Assembly: GCF_016756535.1 (NCBI RefSeq)
Contig: NZ_AP023247.1
Span: 186,001 to 250,000 of the forward strand
Reading direction: 5' to 3'
DNA from: Mesorhizobium sp. 131-2-1
Lineage (GTDB): Bacteria; Pseudomonadota; Alphaproteobacteria; Rhizobiales; Rhizobiaceae
DNA length: 64,000 nt
Shown piece by piece: positions 1 through 13,753 of this stretch. The notes under the pieces were generated by a model, which did no database searches, was not told where the DNA came from, and worked only from the letters and a program-made list of their open reading frames with translations. Numbering within the stretch: position 1 is the stretch's first letter; each line of letters opens with the position of its first letter. The position numbers were made by a program, and so were the translations under genes.

Positions 1-1018
1 GCCGGCCACGGCCTTCCTTCTTGCCGACATACATCAGCCGATCGGCGAGCGCGACAAGCGCGTCGGGATCGGCCGCTTCCGTCGGATAGATCGCAACGCC
101 GACGGTGCAGCCGACCTGGATGTCGCCGCTCGGGGCGGGAACCTTGATGCGCAGCCTTTCCAGCACGCGCTCCGCGACGCGCACCGCCTTCTCCCTGGCC
201 TGGTCCGGCTTGCCCGCAAACAGGAAGGCAAACTCGTCGCCGCCGAGACGCGCGACGAAATCGGCGCTGCGCAGGATCGCGCGAAGCTTGTCCGAGACGC
301 GCTGCAGCAGCGCATCGCCGGCCTCGTGGCCAAGCGTGTCGTTGACCTCCTTGAAGCGGTCGAGGTCGATGAACAGCAGACCTGCCGCGTCGCCGGTGGC
401 GGCGCAGCGGCCGATCACCGATTTGAGCTCGTTGTGGAAGGCACGCCGGTTGGGCAGATCGGTCAAGAGATCATGGTTGGCCGAATGGTCGCTCTGCTGC
501 TTGGCCAGCTCGATCTCACGCTTTTGCGCCGACAGTTCCTCGTTGGCAGCCTTGAGGTCGAGCAGCAGCTGGGCGTTGAGGTCCTCGACGACCTTGCGGT
601 CGCTGATGTCGACGACGAAACCTTCCAGGAATTCGAGCCCGCCGGCCTCGTCCCAGACGCCGCCGCCGATCTCGCGGACCCAGAGCGGCTCGCCAACCCG
701 CGGTACGATGCGGTAGTCGACATTCCAGTTGCAGCGCGCCTCGAGCGCGGTGTCCACGGCGGCATAGACGGCGGCGAGGTCATCCGGGTGGATGGCCGAG
801 ACGTAGTCGCGCACCGCATTATGGATGAAATCGCTCGGCCGATAGCCGCTGACGGTGAAGATACCGTCGCTGATGTAGAGCATCGTGTAGGACTGGTCGT
901 TGCGGCAGCGGTAGAGATAGCCGTCCATGCGACCGGTGATGCTGAGCAGCGCGTCCAGCCGCTCGTCGTGGTGGACCCCCTGGCCGACCACGGATGCAGA
1001 AACCCCGTCATGCTTCAT
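1..1018 (-). CDS. PAS-GGDEF diguanylate cyclase (3' end outside window)
   Basis: Makes cyclic-di-GMP from two GTP; probably a soluble signalling enzyme. The frame starts at ATG 1018-1016 and stays open to the window edge, giving about 339 residues without a stop. Residues about 20-135 form a PAS sensor (motif AIHPDDLAAV, ending in the typical FVVDISDRK), followed by a short coiled stretch and a GGDEF domain from about residue 175. The active-site GGDEF is intact (RLGGDEFAFL). Five residues before it is RSAD, a match to the RxxD inhibitory I-site, so product feedback is likely. No membrane segment is seen. It lies downstream of the malic enzyme gene on the same strand, 132 bp away, so it probably has its own promoter. 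A C-terminal EAL domain beyond the edge cannot be excluded. Confidence 0.9.
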   Translation of the reverse strand, partial: MKHDGVSASVVGQGVHHDERLDALLSITGRMDGYLYRCRNDQSYTMLYISDGIFTVSGYRPSDFIHNAVRDYVSAIHPDDLAAVYAAVDTALEARCNWNVDYRIVPRVGEPLWVREIGGGVWDEAGGLEFLEGFVVDISDRKVVEDLNAQLLLDLKAANEELSAQKREIELAKQQSDHSANHDLLTDLPNRRAFHNELKSVIGRCAATGDAAGLLFIDLDRFKEVNDTLGHEAGDALLQRVSDKLRAILRSADFVARLGGDEFAFLFAGKPDQAREKAVRVAERVLERLRIKVPAPSGDIQVGCTVGVAIYPTEAADPDALVALADRLMYVGKKEGRGR

Positions 1019-1150
1019 GGCCGCACCCCCAAGTTAGCGGTCTGAGCGCGCCGTAGATGCCGGTACGGCAAGTCGGCAAGAGGGGTTCTATATCAGCTGA
1101 ATATTATCAATCTGTTATGGCCTGGACGCCGACCGGGCGCGCGTCCGCCT

Positions 1151-3430
<2,280 letters not shown>

Positions 3431-3577
3431 GATGCTCTTGATTTCCTCACCGGTGCGGCACCCTTGAGATGGACGCCATGTTTTTTTGTGAGCTTCCGGC
3501 TTAAGGCCACACGCCGCCGCTGTAAACCGCCAAGCGTCGGGCAAACGCTGTTCCTGCGCCGGGCGGAGCGACTTCGA

Positions 3578-4852
3578 TCAGGCGCCTTCGGGCAAGGGTG
3601 CGAGCGCTGCCAGCTCGCGCGCATGCTGGCTGGCCGGCGCCCATCGCCGCAGCGAGGTGGTGCCCGGAAACGGCCAATGCGAGAGCGGCGGCTCCTTGCT
3701 GCCCATGCGCCTGTAGAGCTCCGACAGGAAATCGATGAGCTCCAGCCGCTGCGCCCGCACCTTCGCCAGCGTGCGGTTGCGGATCTCCTCGCGCGGGATG
3801 GCGCGGTCGCGCAGCGTCTCGACGGCGCGGCGGATCGCTGCCGGATCCGGCTCGGCCATCAGGCAATAGTCCGGGTCGAAATAGACGTCGCGACCGCCGA
3901 GGTTGGGCGTGCTGACGACCGGCAGCCCGGCCATCAGATATTCCATGCTGGCGCACATGGCTCCTTCGCTCGCCGACAGGCAGAGCCCGACCGCGGCCTG
4001 GTTGTAGACGCGATTGACCTCTTGCGGCGACAGCCTTCCGGTCATGCCGTCGGCAATCGGATTGGCGATCCGGTGAAGCGGCGACTGCGCCTGCAGGCGG
4101 CGGATGAAGGCGCGCGCGCCGGCGGGCGGCAATTCGCCGATCGAAACGGCGATATGGACCAGCCTTTCGATGTCGAATGCAAGGTAATGCCGCTTGGTGT
4201 GCGAGATGCGGCCGTTGTAGACGGCGTCGAATTCGACGGGAACGTCCGGCAGCGGCCGAAACACGTCCTCCGACACCATCAGATTGTGATTGGAGAAGAT
4301 CGCGGTGCCGCCAACACCGGTGATCAGGCGACGTTCTTCCTCGGTATTGCAGAGGAAGATGATTTCGTGCTGCGGAAAGCGCGCGCCGTACCACGCGAGG
4401 TCCTTGCCCAGCTGTTCGATGACGGCCGGCCGCCTTTCCAGGGTCCAGCTCGGCATAAGAAGGAATGCGGCCCGCCGCGAAGCCAGGCGCCGGCCGAGGA
4501 CGGCGACGGAACAGAGCGGACGTGGCCCGCCAATTGGCGTGTAAAGGACCAGCGGATCGCGATTGACCACATAGAGGGCAACCTTGATCCCGCCGTCGAG
4601 ACCGGAGAGAGGGCCCTTGACCGGAAGCAGGAAAGGAGCCCGCTTCTGCGTTGAGAGCCTGAGCTTGCCCGCCGTCCGGTTGGCGCGTCGCGCGGCCTTG
4701 AGCCACAGGCGCTCGAATGGCGAGCTGATCGGCCCGACCATCTCCTCGAATGTCTCGTGCCCGTCCTTGTCCAAGCCCACAATCCGCCACTGACCTCGGA
4801 CGATCTTTATGTCGTCCCCTGGCCGGAGGCAACATGATGGCCGGCGGTCCAA
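3578..4852 (-). CDS. Glycosyltransferase, group-1-like
   Basis: Probable retaining GT-B glycosyltransferase acting on a cell-surface polymer; donor and acceptor are unknown. The 424-residue protein has a C-terminal half typical of group 1 enzymes, with SEGAMCASMEYLMAGLPVVSTP matching the nucleotide-sugar-binding E-x7-E region. The N-terminal 130 residues are less typical. No signal peptide or membrane segment is evident. The start at 4852 is the longest; starts further in (for example GTG before GLDKDGHE) are possible because no clear ribosome site marks any of them. It is divergent from mutS with an 82-bp gap and follows no obvious partner gene. Confidence 0.75.
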   Translation of the reverse strand: MDRRPSCCLRPGDDIKIVRGQWRIVGLDKDGHETFEEMVGPISSPFERLWLKAARRANRTAGKLRLSTQKRAPFLLPVKGPLSGLDGGIKVALYVVNRDPLVLYTPIGGPRPLCSVAVLGRRLASRRAAFLLMPSWTLERRPAVIEQLGKDLAWYGARFPQHEIIFLCNTEEERRLITGVGGTAIFSNHNLMVSEDVFRPLPDVPVEFDAVYNGRISHTKRHYLAFDIERLVHIAVSIGELPPAGARAFIRRLQAQSPLHRIANPIADGMTGRLSPQEVNRVYNQAAVGLCLSASEGAMCASMEYLMAGLPVVSTPNLGGRDVYFDPDYCLMAEPDPAAIRRAVETLRDRAIPREEIRNRTLAKVRAQRLELIDFLSELYRRMGSKEPPLSHWPFPGTTSLRRWAPASQHARELAALAPLPEGA

Positions 4853-4934
4853 AGGCGCCGATTGCGGACAGTCGTCCCCCGTTTTTCAAGCCGCCGGCAT
4901 TAAACCACGCCAGCGCTTCTGCTAGCGTGCCGGC

Positions 4935-7667
4935 ATGGATATGCGCACCCCGACCGAACTCAACGCCCCCGAGGCGACCACGCCGATGGCTTTTGGCGGC
5001 GGCGTCACGCCGATGATGGAGCAGTATATCGAGATCAAGGCGGCGAACCCGGATTCACTCCTGTTCTACCGCATGGGCGATTTCTACGAGCTGTTCTTCG
5101 ACGACGCCGAGAAGGCAAGCCGGGCGCTCGGCATCGTGCTGACGCGGCGCGGCAAGCACCAGGGCCATGACATCCCGATGTGCGGCGTGCCGGTGCATGC
5201 GGCGGACGACTATCTGCAGAAGCTGATCGCGCAAGGTTTTCGCGTTGCCGTCTGCGAGCAGATCGAGGATCCGGCGGAGGCCAAGAAGCGCGGCGCCAAA
5301 TCGGTGGTGCGGCGCGACGTGGTGCGGCTGGTGACGCCCGGCACCATCACCGAGGACAAATTGCTGGCGCCGTCGGAATCGAGCTTTCTGATGGCGCTCG
5401 GACGCGTGAAGGGCGGCAGCAGCGATCATGCCTTCGCGCTGGCCTGGATCGAAATCTCGACCGGCGTCTTCCGCGTCGCCGAGACCAGCGCCGATCGGCT
5501 GCTGGCCGACATATTCCGTGTCGACCCGCGCGAGCTGATCGTCGCCGAGCCGGTGTTCCACGATGCGGAGCTGAAGCCGCTGTTCGACGTGCTCGGCCGA
5601 GTCGCCAACCCGCAGCCGCCCTCGCTGTTCGATTCGGCCTCGGCGGCGGGCAGGATCGCGCGCTTCTTCGAGGTGGCGACGCCGGACAGTTTCGGCACGT
5701 TTTCGCGCGCCGAGCTGTCGGCGATCTCCGGCGCGATCGCCTATGTCGAGAAGACGCAGAAGGCCGAACGGCCGCCACTGTCGCGGCCGGAGCGCGAGGA
5801 GAGCGGCTCGACGCTGTTCATCGATCCGGCGACACGCGCCAATCTGGAGCTGTTGCGCACGCTGTCGGGCAGCCGCGACGGCTCGCTGTTCAAGGCGATC
5901 GACCGCACGGTGACCGGCGGTGGTGCGAGGCTGCTCGCCGACCGGCTGATGGCGCCGCTGACCGATGCGGCGGCGATCGGCGCAAGGCTCGATTCGGTGT
6001 CGTTCTTCCGCGCTGAAACCCGGCTCTGCCAGGCGGCGCGGACGAGCCTGAAGAGCGTCGCCGACATGCCGCGCGCGCTGTCCAGGCTGGCGCTCAACCG
6101 TGGCGGCCCACGCGATCTCGGCGCGCTGCGCGCCGGCTTCGAGGCGGCGGACGCGATCGCGCAGCTGTTCGCGGCGACCGGCCTGCCTGAGGAACTTGCG
6201 GCGGCGCTGGCTTCGATCAAGGCCTTGCCGCGCGATCTGCGCGAGCATCTCGGCCAGGCGCTGGACGAGGAATTGCCACTGCTCAAGCGCGACGGCGGTT
6301 TCGTGCGCGGCGGCTACCACGCCGAGCTCGACGAAATGCGGGCGCTGCGCGACGAGTCGCGCAAGGTGATCGCCGGACTGGAGCGCTCGCTGATCGAGGA
6401 GACCGGCATCCGCTCGCTGAAGATCCGGCACAACAATGTGCTCGGCTATTACATCGAGGTCACCGCCAACCATCATGCGGCGATGACCGGCAGCGACGAG
6501 AGCAAGGCCCGTTTCATCCACCGGCAGACCATGGCCAATGCCATGCGCTTCACCACGACGGAGCTCGCCGAGCTGGAATCGAAGATCGCCAATGCCGCCG
6601 ACCGGACGTTGAGCATCGAGCTCGCCACCTTCGACCGGCTGACGGCGGAAGTCGTTGCCGAGGCGAACGGCATCCGCGCCGGTGCCGATGCGCTTGCCGT
6701 GCTCGACGTGTCGGCCGCCCTTGCGCTACTCTCGGAAAGCGAGGCCTGGTGCCGGCCCGAGGTGGATTCCAGCCTCGCCTTCGAGATCGAAGGCGGCCGC
6801 CATCCGGTGGTCGAGCAGGCGCTACGCCGCACGGGCGAAGGCCCGTTCGTCGCCAACGACTGCAATCTTTCGCCGGAAGGCGGCGCCAAGGCCGGCGCCA
6901 TCTGGCTTTTGACCGGTCCCAACATGGGCGGCAAGTCGACCTTCCTGCGGCAGAACGCGCTGATCGCCATCCTCGCCCAGACCGGCTCCTTCGTGCCGGC
7001 CGAGAGCGCCCATATCGGCGTCGTCGACCGGCTGTTCTCGCGCGTCGGCGCGTCCGACGATCTGGCGCGCGGCCGCTCGACATTCATGGTCGAGATGGTC
7101 GAGACGGCGGCGATCCTCAACCAGGCGGGCGAGCGGGCGCTGGTCATCCTCGACGAGATCGGCCGCGGCACGGCGACCTTCGACGGCCTGTCGATCGCCT
7201 GGGCGGCGGTGGAATATCTGCACGAGAAGAACCGCTGCCGGGCGATCTTCGCCACCCATTTCCACGAGATGACGGCGCTGGCCGGCAAGCTTCCACGCCT
7301 CTCCAACGTGACGATGCGGGTCAAGGAATGGGAAGGCGAAGTGGTGTTCCTGCACGAGGTCGGCAAAGGTGCTGCCGACCGTTCCTACGGCGTGCAGGTG
7401 GCGCGGCTCGCCGGCCTGCCGGAGGCCGTGGTGGCGCGGGCGAAAGAGGTGCTGCACCAGCTCGAAGAGGGCGAGGTTTCCGGCAAGACCAACCGCCTTG
7501 TCGACGACCTGCCGCTGTTTTCGGTGGCGGTGAAACGCGAAGCGCAAAAGCCGGTGAAGAGCGATGCGCTTAGCGAAGCGCTCGGCGGCATCAATCCCGA
7601 CGAGATGACGCCGCGCGAAGCGCTGGAGGCGCTGTACCGTCTGAAGGGGATGGCGGGGAAGCCATAG
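4935..7667 (+). CDS. mutS: DNA mismatch repair ATPase MutS
   Basis: Recognises mismatches and small loops and starts mismatch repair. 910 residues, a normal alphaproteobacterial length. The mismatch-reading F-x-E motif is present as MGDFYELFF (Phe50, Glu52). The C-terminal ABC-type ATPase has Walker [10 protein letters not shown] from residue 661, followed by [15 protein letters not shown] (Walker B and signature region) and FATHFHEM. The connector, lever and clamp domains are complete with no frameshift. It is transcribed alone; an ATG two codons downstream (MRTPTE) is an equally possible start. Confidence 0.98.
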   Translation: MDMRTPTELNAPEATTPMAFGGGVTPMMEQYIEIKAANPDSLLFYRMGDFYELFFDDAEKASRALGIVLTRRGKHQGHDIPMCGVPVHAADDYLQKLIAQGFRVAVCEQIEDPAEAKKRGAKSVVRRDVVRLVTPGTITEDKLLAPSESSFLMALGRVKGGSSDHAFALAWIEISTGVFRVAETSADRLLADIFRVDPRELIVAEPVFHDAELKPLFDVLGRVANPQPPSLFDSASAAGRIARFFEVATPDSFGTFSRAELSAISGAIAYVEKTQKAERPPLSRPEREESGSTLFIDPATRANLELLRTLSGSRDGSLFKAIDRTVTGGGARLLADRLMAPLTDAAAIGARLDSVSFFRAETRLCQAARTSLKSVADMPRALSRLALNRGGPRDLGALRAGFEAADAIAQLFAATGLPEELAAALASIKALPRDLREHLGQALDEELPLLKRDGGFVRGGYHAELDEMRALRDESRKVIAGLERSLIEETGIRSLKIRHNNVLGYYIEVTANHHAAMTGSDESKARFIHRQTMANAMRFTTTELAELESKIANAADRTLSIELATFDRLTAEVVAEANGIRAGADALAVLDVSAALALLSESEAWCRPEVDSSLAFEIEGGRHPVVEQALRRTGEGPFVANDCNLSPEGGAKAGAIWLLTGPNMGGKSTFLRQNALIAILAQTGSFVPAESAHIGVVDRLFSRVGASDDLARGRSTFMVEMVETAAILNQAGERALVILDEIGRGTATFDGLSIAWAAVEYLHEKNRCRAIFATHFHEMTALAGKLPRLSNVTMRVKEWEGEVVFLHEVGKGAADRSYGVQVARLAGLPEAVVARAKEVLHQLEEGEVSGKTNRLVDDLPLFSVAVKREAQKPVKSDALSEALGGINPDEMTPREALEALYRLKGMAGKP

Positions 7668-7700
7668 CTTCTGTCTGCATCATCCGCCTCGCCATTGACT

Positions 7701-7722
7701 CATTGTACCATTCGGTACAATG
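7701..7722. promoter_or_regulatory. Perfect palindromic operator upstream of the NTF2-like/TetR pair
   Basis: Arms CATTGTACC and GGTACAATG are perfect reverse complements around the 4-base spacer ATTC. A TTGACT element (7695-7700) sits directly before it, and TACAAT lies inside the right arm, so a bound repressor would cover the promoter. The site is 37 bp before the first gene of a two-gene operon ending in a TetR repressor, the usual layout for autoregulation. The TetR assignment is inference. Confidence 0.7.
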
Positions 7723-7758
7723 TCGGTTGCCGATGATCGGAACCGATAGGAGATTTTC

Positions 7759-8223
7759 ATGAGCCGTCCGCCATTGCCGCCATTCACGGCCGAGACCGCA
7801 GCGCAAAAGGCACGGCTTGCCGAGGACGCCTGGAACAGCCGCGACCCCGAACGGGTTTCGCTCGCCTATACGGAGGACAGCATCTGGCGGAACCGGGCCG
7901 AATTCATCTCTGGCCGCGGCGAGATCGTCGGCTTCCTCAGGCGCAAATGGGCGCGCGAGCTCGATTACCGCCTGATCAAGGAGGTGTGGACCTGGAACGA
8001 CAACCGCATTGCCGTGCGCTTCGCCTATGAATGGCGCGACGACAGCGGCCACTGGTTCCGCTCCTACGGCAACGAGAACTGGGAATTCGACGACGCCGGG
8101 CTGATGCGCCGGCGCGTGGCGAGCATCAACGACCTGCCGATTACCGAAAGCGACCGGAAATATCATTGGCCGCTGGGCAGGCGGCCGGACGACCATCCCG
8201 GACTTTCGGACCTCGGGCTCTAG
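7759..8223 (+). CDS. NTF2-like/DUF1348 family protein
   Basis: Small NTF2-fold protein of 154 residues. The pattern [23 protein letters not shown], then [42 protein letters not shown] and [12 protein letters not shown] is typical of the DUF1348/nuclear-transport-factor-2-like family, whose biochemical role is unknown. Possibly it binds or converts a small hydrophobic or oxidised compound. It has a good ribosome site (taggagat) before ATG 7759. Its stop is 6 bp before the TetR start, so the two are cotranscribed; the regulator may sense this protein's substrate. Confidence 0.85.
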   Translation: MSRPPLPPFTAETAAQKARLAEDAWNSRDPERVSLAYTEDSIWRNRAEFISGRGEIVGFLRRKWARELDYRLIKEVWTWNDNRIAVRFAYEWRDDSGHWFRSYGNENWEFDDAGLMRRRVASINDLPITESDRKYHWPLGRRPDDHPGLSDLGL

Positions 8224-8229
8224 CAAAGC

Positions 8230-8799
8230 ATGCGACGCATCGCGCCCGACCGAGACCAGTTGCTGGGGATCGTCGCGGAAGTTTTCCGCGAGCATGGCTA
8301 TGAGGGCGCCAGCCTGTCCTTGATCGGCGAAGCGACGGGGCTCGGCAAGGGGAGCCTGTACCACTTCTTTCCCGGCGGTAAGGAAGAGATGGCGAGAGCC
8401 GTCATTGCCCATATCGATGGCTGGTTCGAGGACAATGTCTTTGCGCCTCTGCGCGACCGCACGGATGCGCTGGCCGGGATCGAGCACATGTTCGAGGCGA
8501 CGGACAGCTACTTCCGCTCGGGGCGTCGGGTTTGCCTGATCGGCGCCTTCGCGCTGGATGAATCGCGCGACCTCTTCGCCGGCCAGATAAGGGACTATTT
8601 CGGCCGCTGGGTCACGCATCTCGCCGATGCGCTCGCGCGGGGTGGACATGGAAAGGCCGATGCGGCCGAGCTTGCCGAAGAATCCGTCGCCGCCATCCAG
8701 GGCGCGCTCACGCTTGCCCGCGCCGCCAATGACCTCGATGTATTTTCAAGGACACTGCGGCGACTGCGGATGCGGCTTGGGCTACCGGCTAAGATCTAG
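8230..8799 (+). CDS. TetR/AcrR family transcriptional repressor
   Basis: 189-residue one-component repressor. The N-terminal helix-turn-helix is clear (residues about 8-55: LLGIVAEVFREHGYEGASLS, then IGEATGLGKGSLYHFFPGGKEEM). The C-terminal ligand domain ends in LRRLRMRLGLPAKI. It is the second gene of the operon with the NTF2-like protein and is the natural candidate to bind the palindrome at 7701-7722. The ligand is unknown. The neighbouring MBL and aldo/keto reductase genes converge on it and are probably not in its operon. Confidence 0.92.
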   Translation: MRRIAPDRDQLLGIVAEVFREHGYEGASLSLIGEATGLGKGSLYHFFPGGKEEMARAVIAHIDGWFEDNVFAPLRDRTDALAGIEHMFEATDSYFRSGRRVCLIGAFALDESRDLFAGQIRDYFGRWVTHLADALARGGHGKADAAELAEESVAAIQGALTLARAANDLDVFSRTLRRLRMRLGLPAKI

Positions 8800-8808
8800 C
8801 CGCGGTTC

Positions 8809-9642
8809 CTACACTGGTTCGAAGCAGAAGCCTGTCTCGGTTCGGGAAATCCGGCCAACGCCCGGTGAATCGAGATGCGCTCCTGCAACGCAATAGGCGT
8901 TGTCGGCGGCGAGGGCCAAAATTTGCAACCGGCTTGCCCGCGCCTGTTCCTGGTCGGCGTCGAACTCCCATGCGACCTCCGGCCGATCGAACTGAAGCGA
9001 CGGCACATGGACGAGGTCGCCCCAGACCAACAATGTTTCGCCCCCGCTCGTGACACGAAAGCAGGTATGGCCGATTTCATGTCCCGGCGCGGCGATCGCC
9101 TCGATGTTCGGGTCCAGACGCTGTCCCGGATCCAAAGGCTGAGCTCGCTCATGAAAGCGGCTCAACCTTGCTACCGACCGGAACATGTCGAGCTCAGCCC
9201 GAGGGACAAGCAAGCGGGACAGCTGCGGGAAACCGTCCCGACCATCGGCAAGGATAAGCCCGTGGATATGGTCGAGATGCGTGTGGGTGAAGGCAACCGT
9301 GCGTATTCGATCGACGGCAATCTGCGCTTCGCTTAGCGCCTGCGGCAGAAACCCCATCGTCGGGTGCCAGGCGTTCGAGGATCCCGTATCGATCAGCGTG
9401 ATTTCATGACTGTCGTCGACAGCAAAGGCATTCACCGACAATCTGAGTGCACCGTCGAAGAGTGGTACCTGCAGCGGGAGATCATCGCCGAAAGGCTTGT
9501 CTTCCGGCTGGCGCAGTCGCCGGACCGGCATGTCGACATAACCGTCGCGCAGCGATGTGACGGTCAGGTTGCCGATCTTATAGGTCGTGTGATGAGGTCC
9601 AGCTGAAATTCGTTCCAATGCTTGCTCTCTGTCCAGTCCCAA
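8809..9642 (-). CDS. MBL-fold metallo-hydrolase
   Basis: 277-residue metallo-beta-lactamase-fold hydrolase with the metal-binding motif HTHLDHIHG (residues about 119-127) and later ligands in APGHEIGHT and WGDLVH. The N-terminus LTVTSLRDGYVDMPV and the internal NAFAVDD resemble lactonase/quorum-quenching and other MBL subgroups, but the substrate cannot be called. No signal peptide, so cytoplasmic. The aldo/keto reductase gene ends 21 bp upstream on the same strand, so the two may be cotranscribed. It converges on the TetR gene, 9 bp from its stop. Confidence 0.85.
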   Translation of the reverse strand: MGLDREQALERISAGPHHTTYKIGNLTVTSLRDGYVDMPVRRLRQPEDKPFGDDLPLQVPLFDGALRLSVNAFAVDDSHEITLIDTGSSNAWHPTMGFLPQALSEAQIAVDRIRTVAFTHTHLDHIHGLILADGRDGFPQLSRLLVPRAELDMFRSVARLSRFHERAQPLDPGQRLDPNIEAIAAPGHEIGHTCFRVTSGGETLLVWGDLVHVPSLQFDRPEVAWEFDADQEQARASRLQILALAADNAYCVAGAHLDSPGVGRISRTETGFCFEPV

Positions 9643-9663
9643 AATCCGAAGTGAGGTTTTCGG

Positions 9664-10509
9664 CTAGATCATCTCCAGCCCGCGCTTGCGCGTCGGCGGC
9701 GGGAAGGCGCGGTCGAGCTCGGCGAGATCCTGCGGCGTCAGGCTGATGTCGAGCGCGGCGACGTTCTGGCGGACATGCTCCTGTCTACCCGCCTTCGGAA
9801 TGGCGATGACGCCGGGCTGCGCCATCACCCAGGCAAGGGCGATCTGTGCGGCCGTGGCATTGTGGCGGGCGGCGATGGCTTCCAGCCGGGCATTGCGCGC
9901 CAGCGCGCCCTGCTCGACCGGCGAATAGGCCATCAGCGGGATGCCGCGCTGCCGGCTCCAGGGCACTAGGTCGAATTCGGGGCCGCGACGCGACAGGTTG
10001 TAGAGCACCTGGTTAGTCTGGACGTTGCCGCCGTCGCGCAGGCCGACCAATTCCTCCATTTCATCGGTGTCGAAATTGCTGACACCCCAATGGCGGACCT
10101 TGCCGGCCGCCTTCAACGCCTCGAAGGCCTCGACGGTCTCGGTCAGCGGCACGCTGCCCGGCCAGTGCAGCAGATAGAGATCGATGCGGTCGGTGGCGAG
10201 GCGCCTCAGGCTATTTTCGCAGGCCCGCTGCACACCGGCGCGCGAGGCGTTGGACGGCAGCACCTTGGAGACCAGGAAGACCTCGTCGCGGCGCCCGGCA
10301 ATCGCCTCCGCCACCACCTTCTCGGCGCCGCCGCTGGCATACATTTCGGCGGTGTCGATCAATGTCATGCCGAGATCCAGCCCGAGTTGCAAGGCCTTCA
10401 CCTCGTCGGCATGGCGGCGGCCGTCCTCACCCATTTTCCAGGTGCCCTGGCCGAGCACAGGCAAGGCTTCGCCCGAGGGCAGCGCGGTGGTTCTGATTGG
10501 TGAGGACAT
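9664..10509 (-). CDS. Aldo/keto reductase
   Basis: NADPH-dependent carbonyl reductase of 281 residues. Catalytic tetrad residues are visible: Asp in TLIDTAEMY with its Tyr, Lys in FLVSKVLP, and His in YLLHWPG. The cofactor-binding end [14 protein letters not shown] is typical of the family. It belongs to the 2,5-diketo-gluconate reductase-like branch by pattern; the physiological substrate is unknown. It lies between the copper module upstream (93-bp gap) and the MBL hydrolase downstream on the same strand. Confidence 0.92.
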   Translation of the reverse strand: MSSPIRTTALPSGEALPVLGQGTWKMGEDGRRHADEVKALQLGLDLGMTLIDTAEMYASGGAEKVVAEAIAGRRDEVFLVSKVLPSNASRAGVQRACENSLRRLATDRIDLYLLHWPGSVPLTETVEAFEALKAAGKVRHWGVSNFDTDEMEELVGLRDGGNVQTNQVLYNLSRRGPEFDLVPWSRQRGIPLMAYSPVEQGALARNARLEAIAARHNATAAQIALAWVMAQPGVIAIPKAGRQEHVRQNVAALDISLTPQDLAELDRAFPPPTRKRGLEMI

Positions 10510-10602
10510 GGCAGGCTCCGCTTGGCGCAGGATCGCATCACAGCCGATACGGGAATCCAGATGAAAAGTCGGCGCCGGCTCCTGGCCTGGCCGCCCGATG
10601 CC

Positions 10603-10992
10603 TTACTTCGCCGGATGGGCGGCGAGCCAGGCCTGCATCTCCTTGATCTCGGCCTCCTGCGCCTTGACGACGCCTTCGGCCAGCTTGCGGATTTCCGGAT
10701 CCTTGCCGTTGGCGAGAACCACCTTGGCCATGTCGATTGCACCCTGGTGGTGCGGGATCATGCCTTGGACGAAGTCGACATCGGCATCGCCGGTATATTC
10801 GACCATCATGGCGGCATGCATCTTGTCCATCGCCGCCTTGTAGCCGGCGGTCGACGGGCTCTCCGCCCCCATCGCCATGCCGGACATGTCGTGCTTCATC
10901 TCCTCGGACTGCGCGGGCACGCTTTCGAGGAAGACAGCGAGCAGCATCCCCGCCGCCATCAGCAGCAACACGATCTTCTTGGCCAAGGTCAT
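10603..10992 (-). CDS. DUF305 periplasmic protein (CopM-like)
   Basis: 129-residue exported protein. A hydrophobic signal segment (KKIVLLLMAAGMLLAVFL) is followed by a Met/His-rich stretch (MKHDMSGMAMG) and the DUF305 core FVQGMIPHHQGAIDMAKVVL. Members of this family bind copper in the periplasm. It lies 43 bp downstream of the copA-like gene on the same strand and is almost certainly cotranscribed from the MerR-type promoter at 13576-13606. Role inferred: copper buffering or hand-off next to the exporter. Close alternatives within DUF305 cannot be separated. Confidence 0.85.
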   Translation of the reverse strand: MTLAKKIVLLLMAAGMLLAVFLESVPAQSEEMKHDMSGMAMGAESPSTAGYKAAMDKMHAAMMVEYTGDADVDFVQGMIPHHQGAIDMAKVVLANGKDPEIRKLAEGVVKAQEAEIKEMQAWLAAHPAK

Positions 10993-11035
10993 CCGTTATC
11001 TCCTGTTGATGGAATGTCGTATTTGGGAGCTTCTG

Positions 11036-13543
<2,508 letters not shown>

Positions 13544-13575
13544 TGGGAATGCCTCTCATGTCTCGATCTGAGGCC

Positions 13576-13606
13576 GAGGTAGTGCTTCCAGTAACTGGAA
13601 GGTCAA
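13576..13606 (-). promoter_or_regulatory. HmrR/CueR-type copper promoter for copA
   Basis: On the minus strand the -35 is TTGACC (13606-13601) and the -10 is TACCTC (13581-13576), separated by 19 bases, the overlong spacer typical of MerR-activated promoters. The spacer region contains the dyad CTTCCAG-TAA-CTGGAAG (13585-13601, perfect 7-base arms), the form known for copper-responsive CueR/HmrR sites. The -10 lies 33 bp before the copA start. The likely activator is the HmrR-like protein at 21845-22264. Confidence 0.88.
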
Positions 13607-13753
13607 GGGTCGACTGTAATTTTTCTCGCCAGGCGATTGCCGGCCGGTCGAGGCAGCGGAATCCCGTATTGTCGGCGTGTCCGTCCGCCCCATACCCAGC
13701 ACCGAGAAAACGCGCTATAGACGCCGCCAAAAAGGCAAGGCCGACACGGGCAT

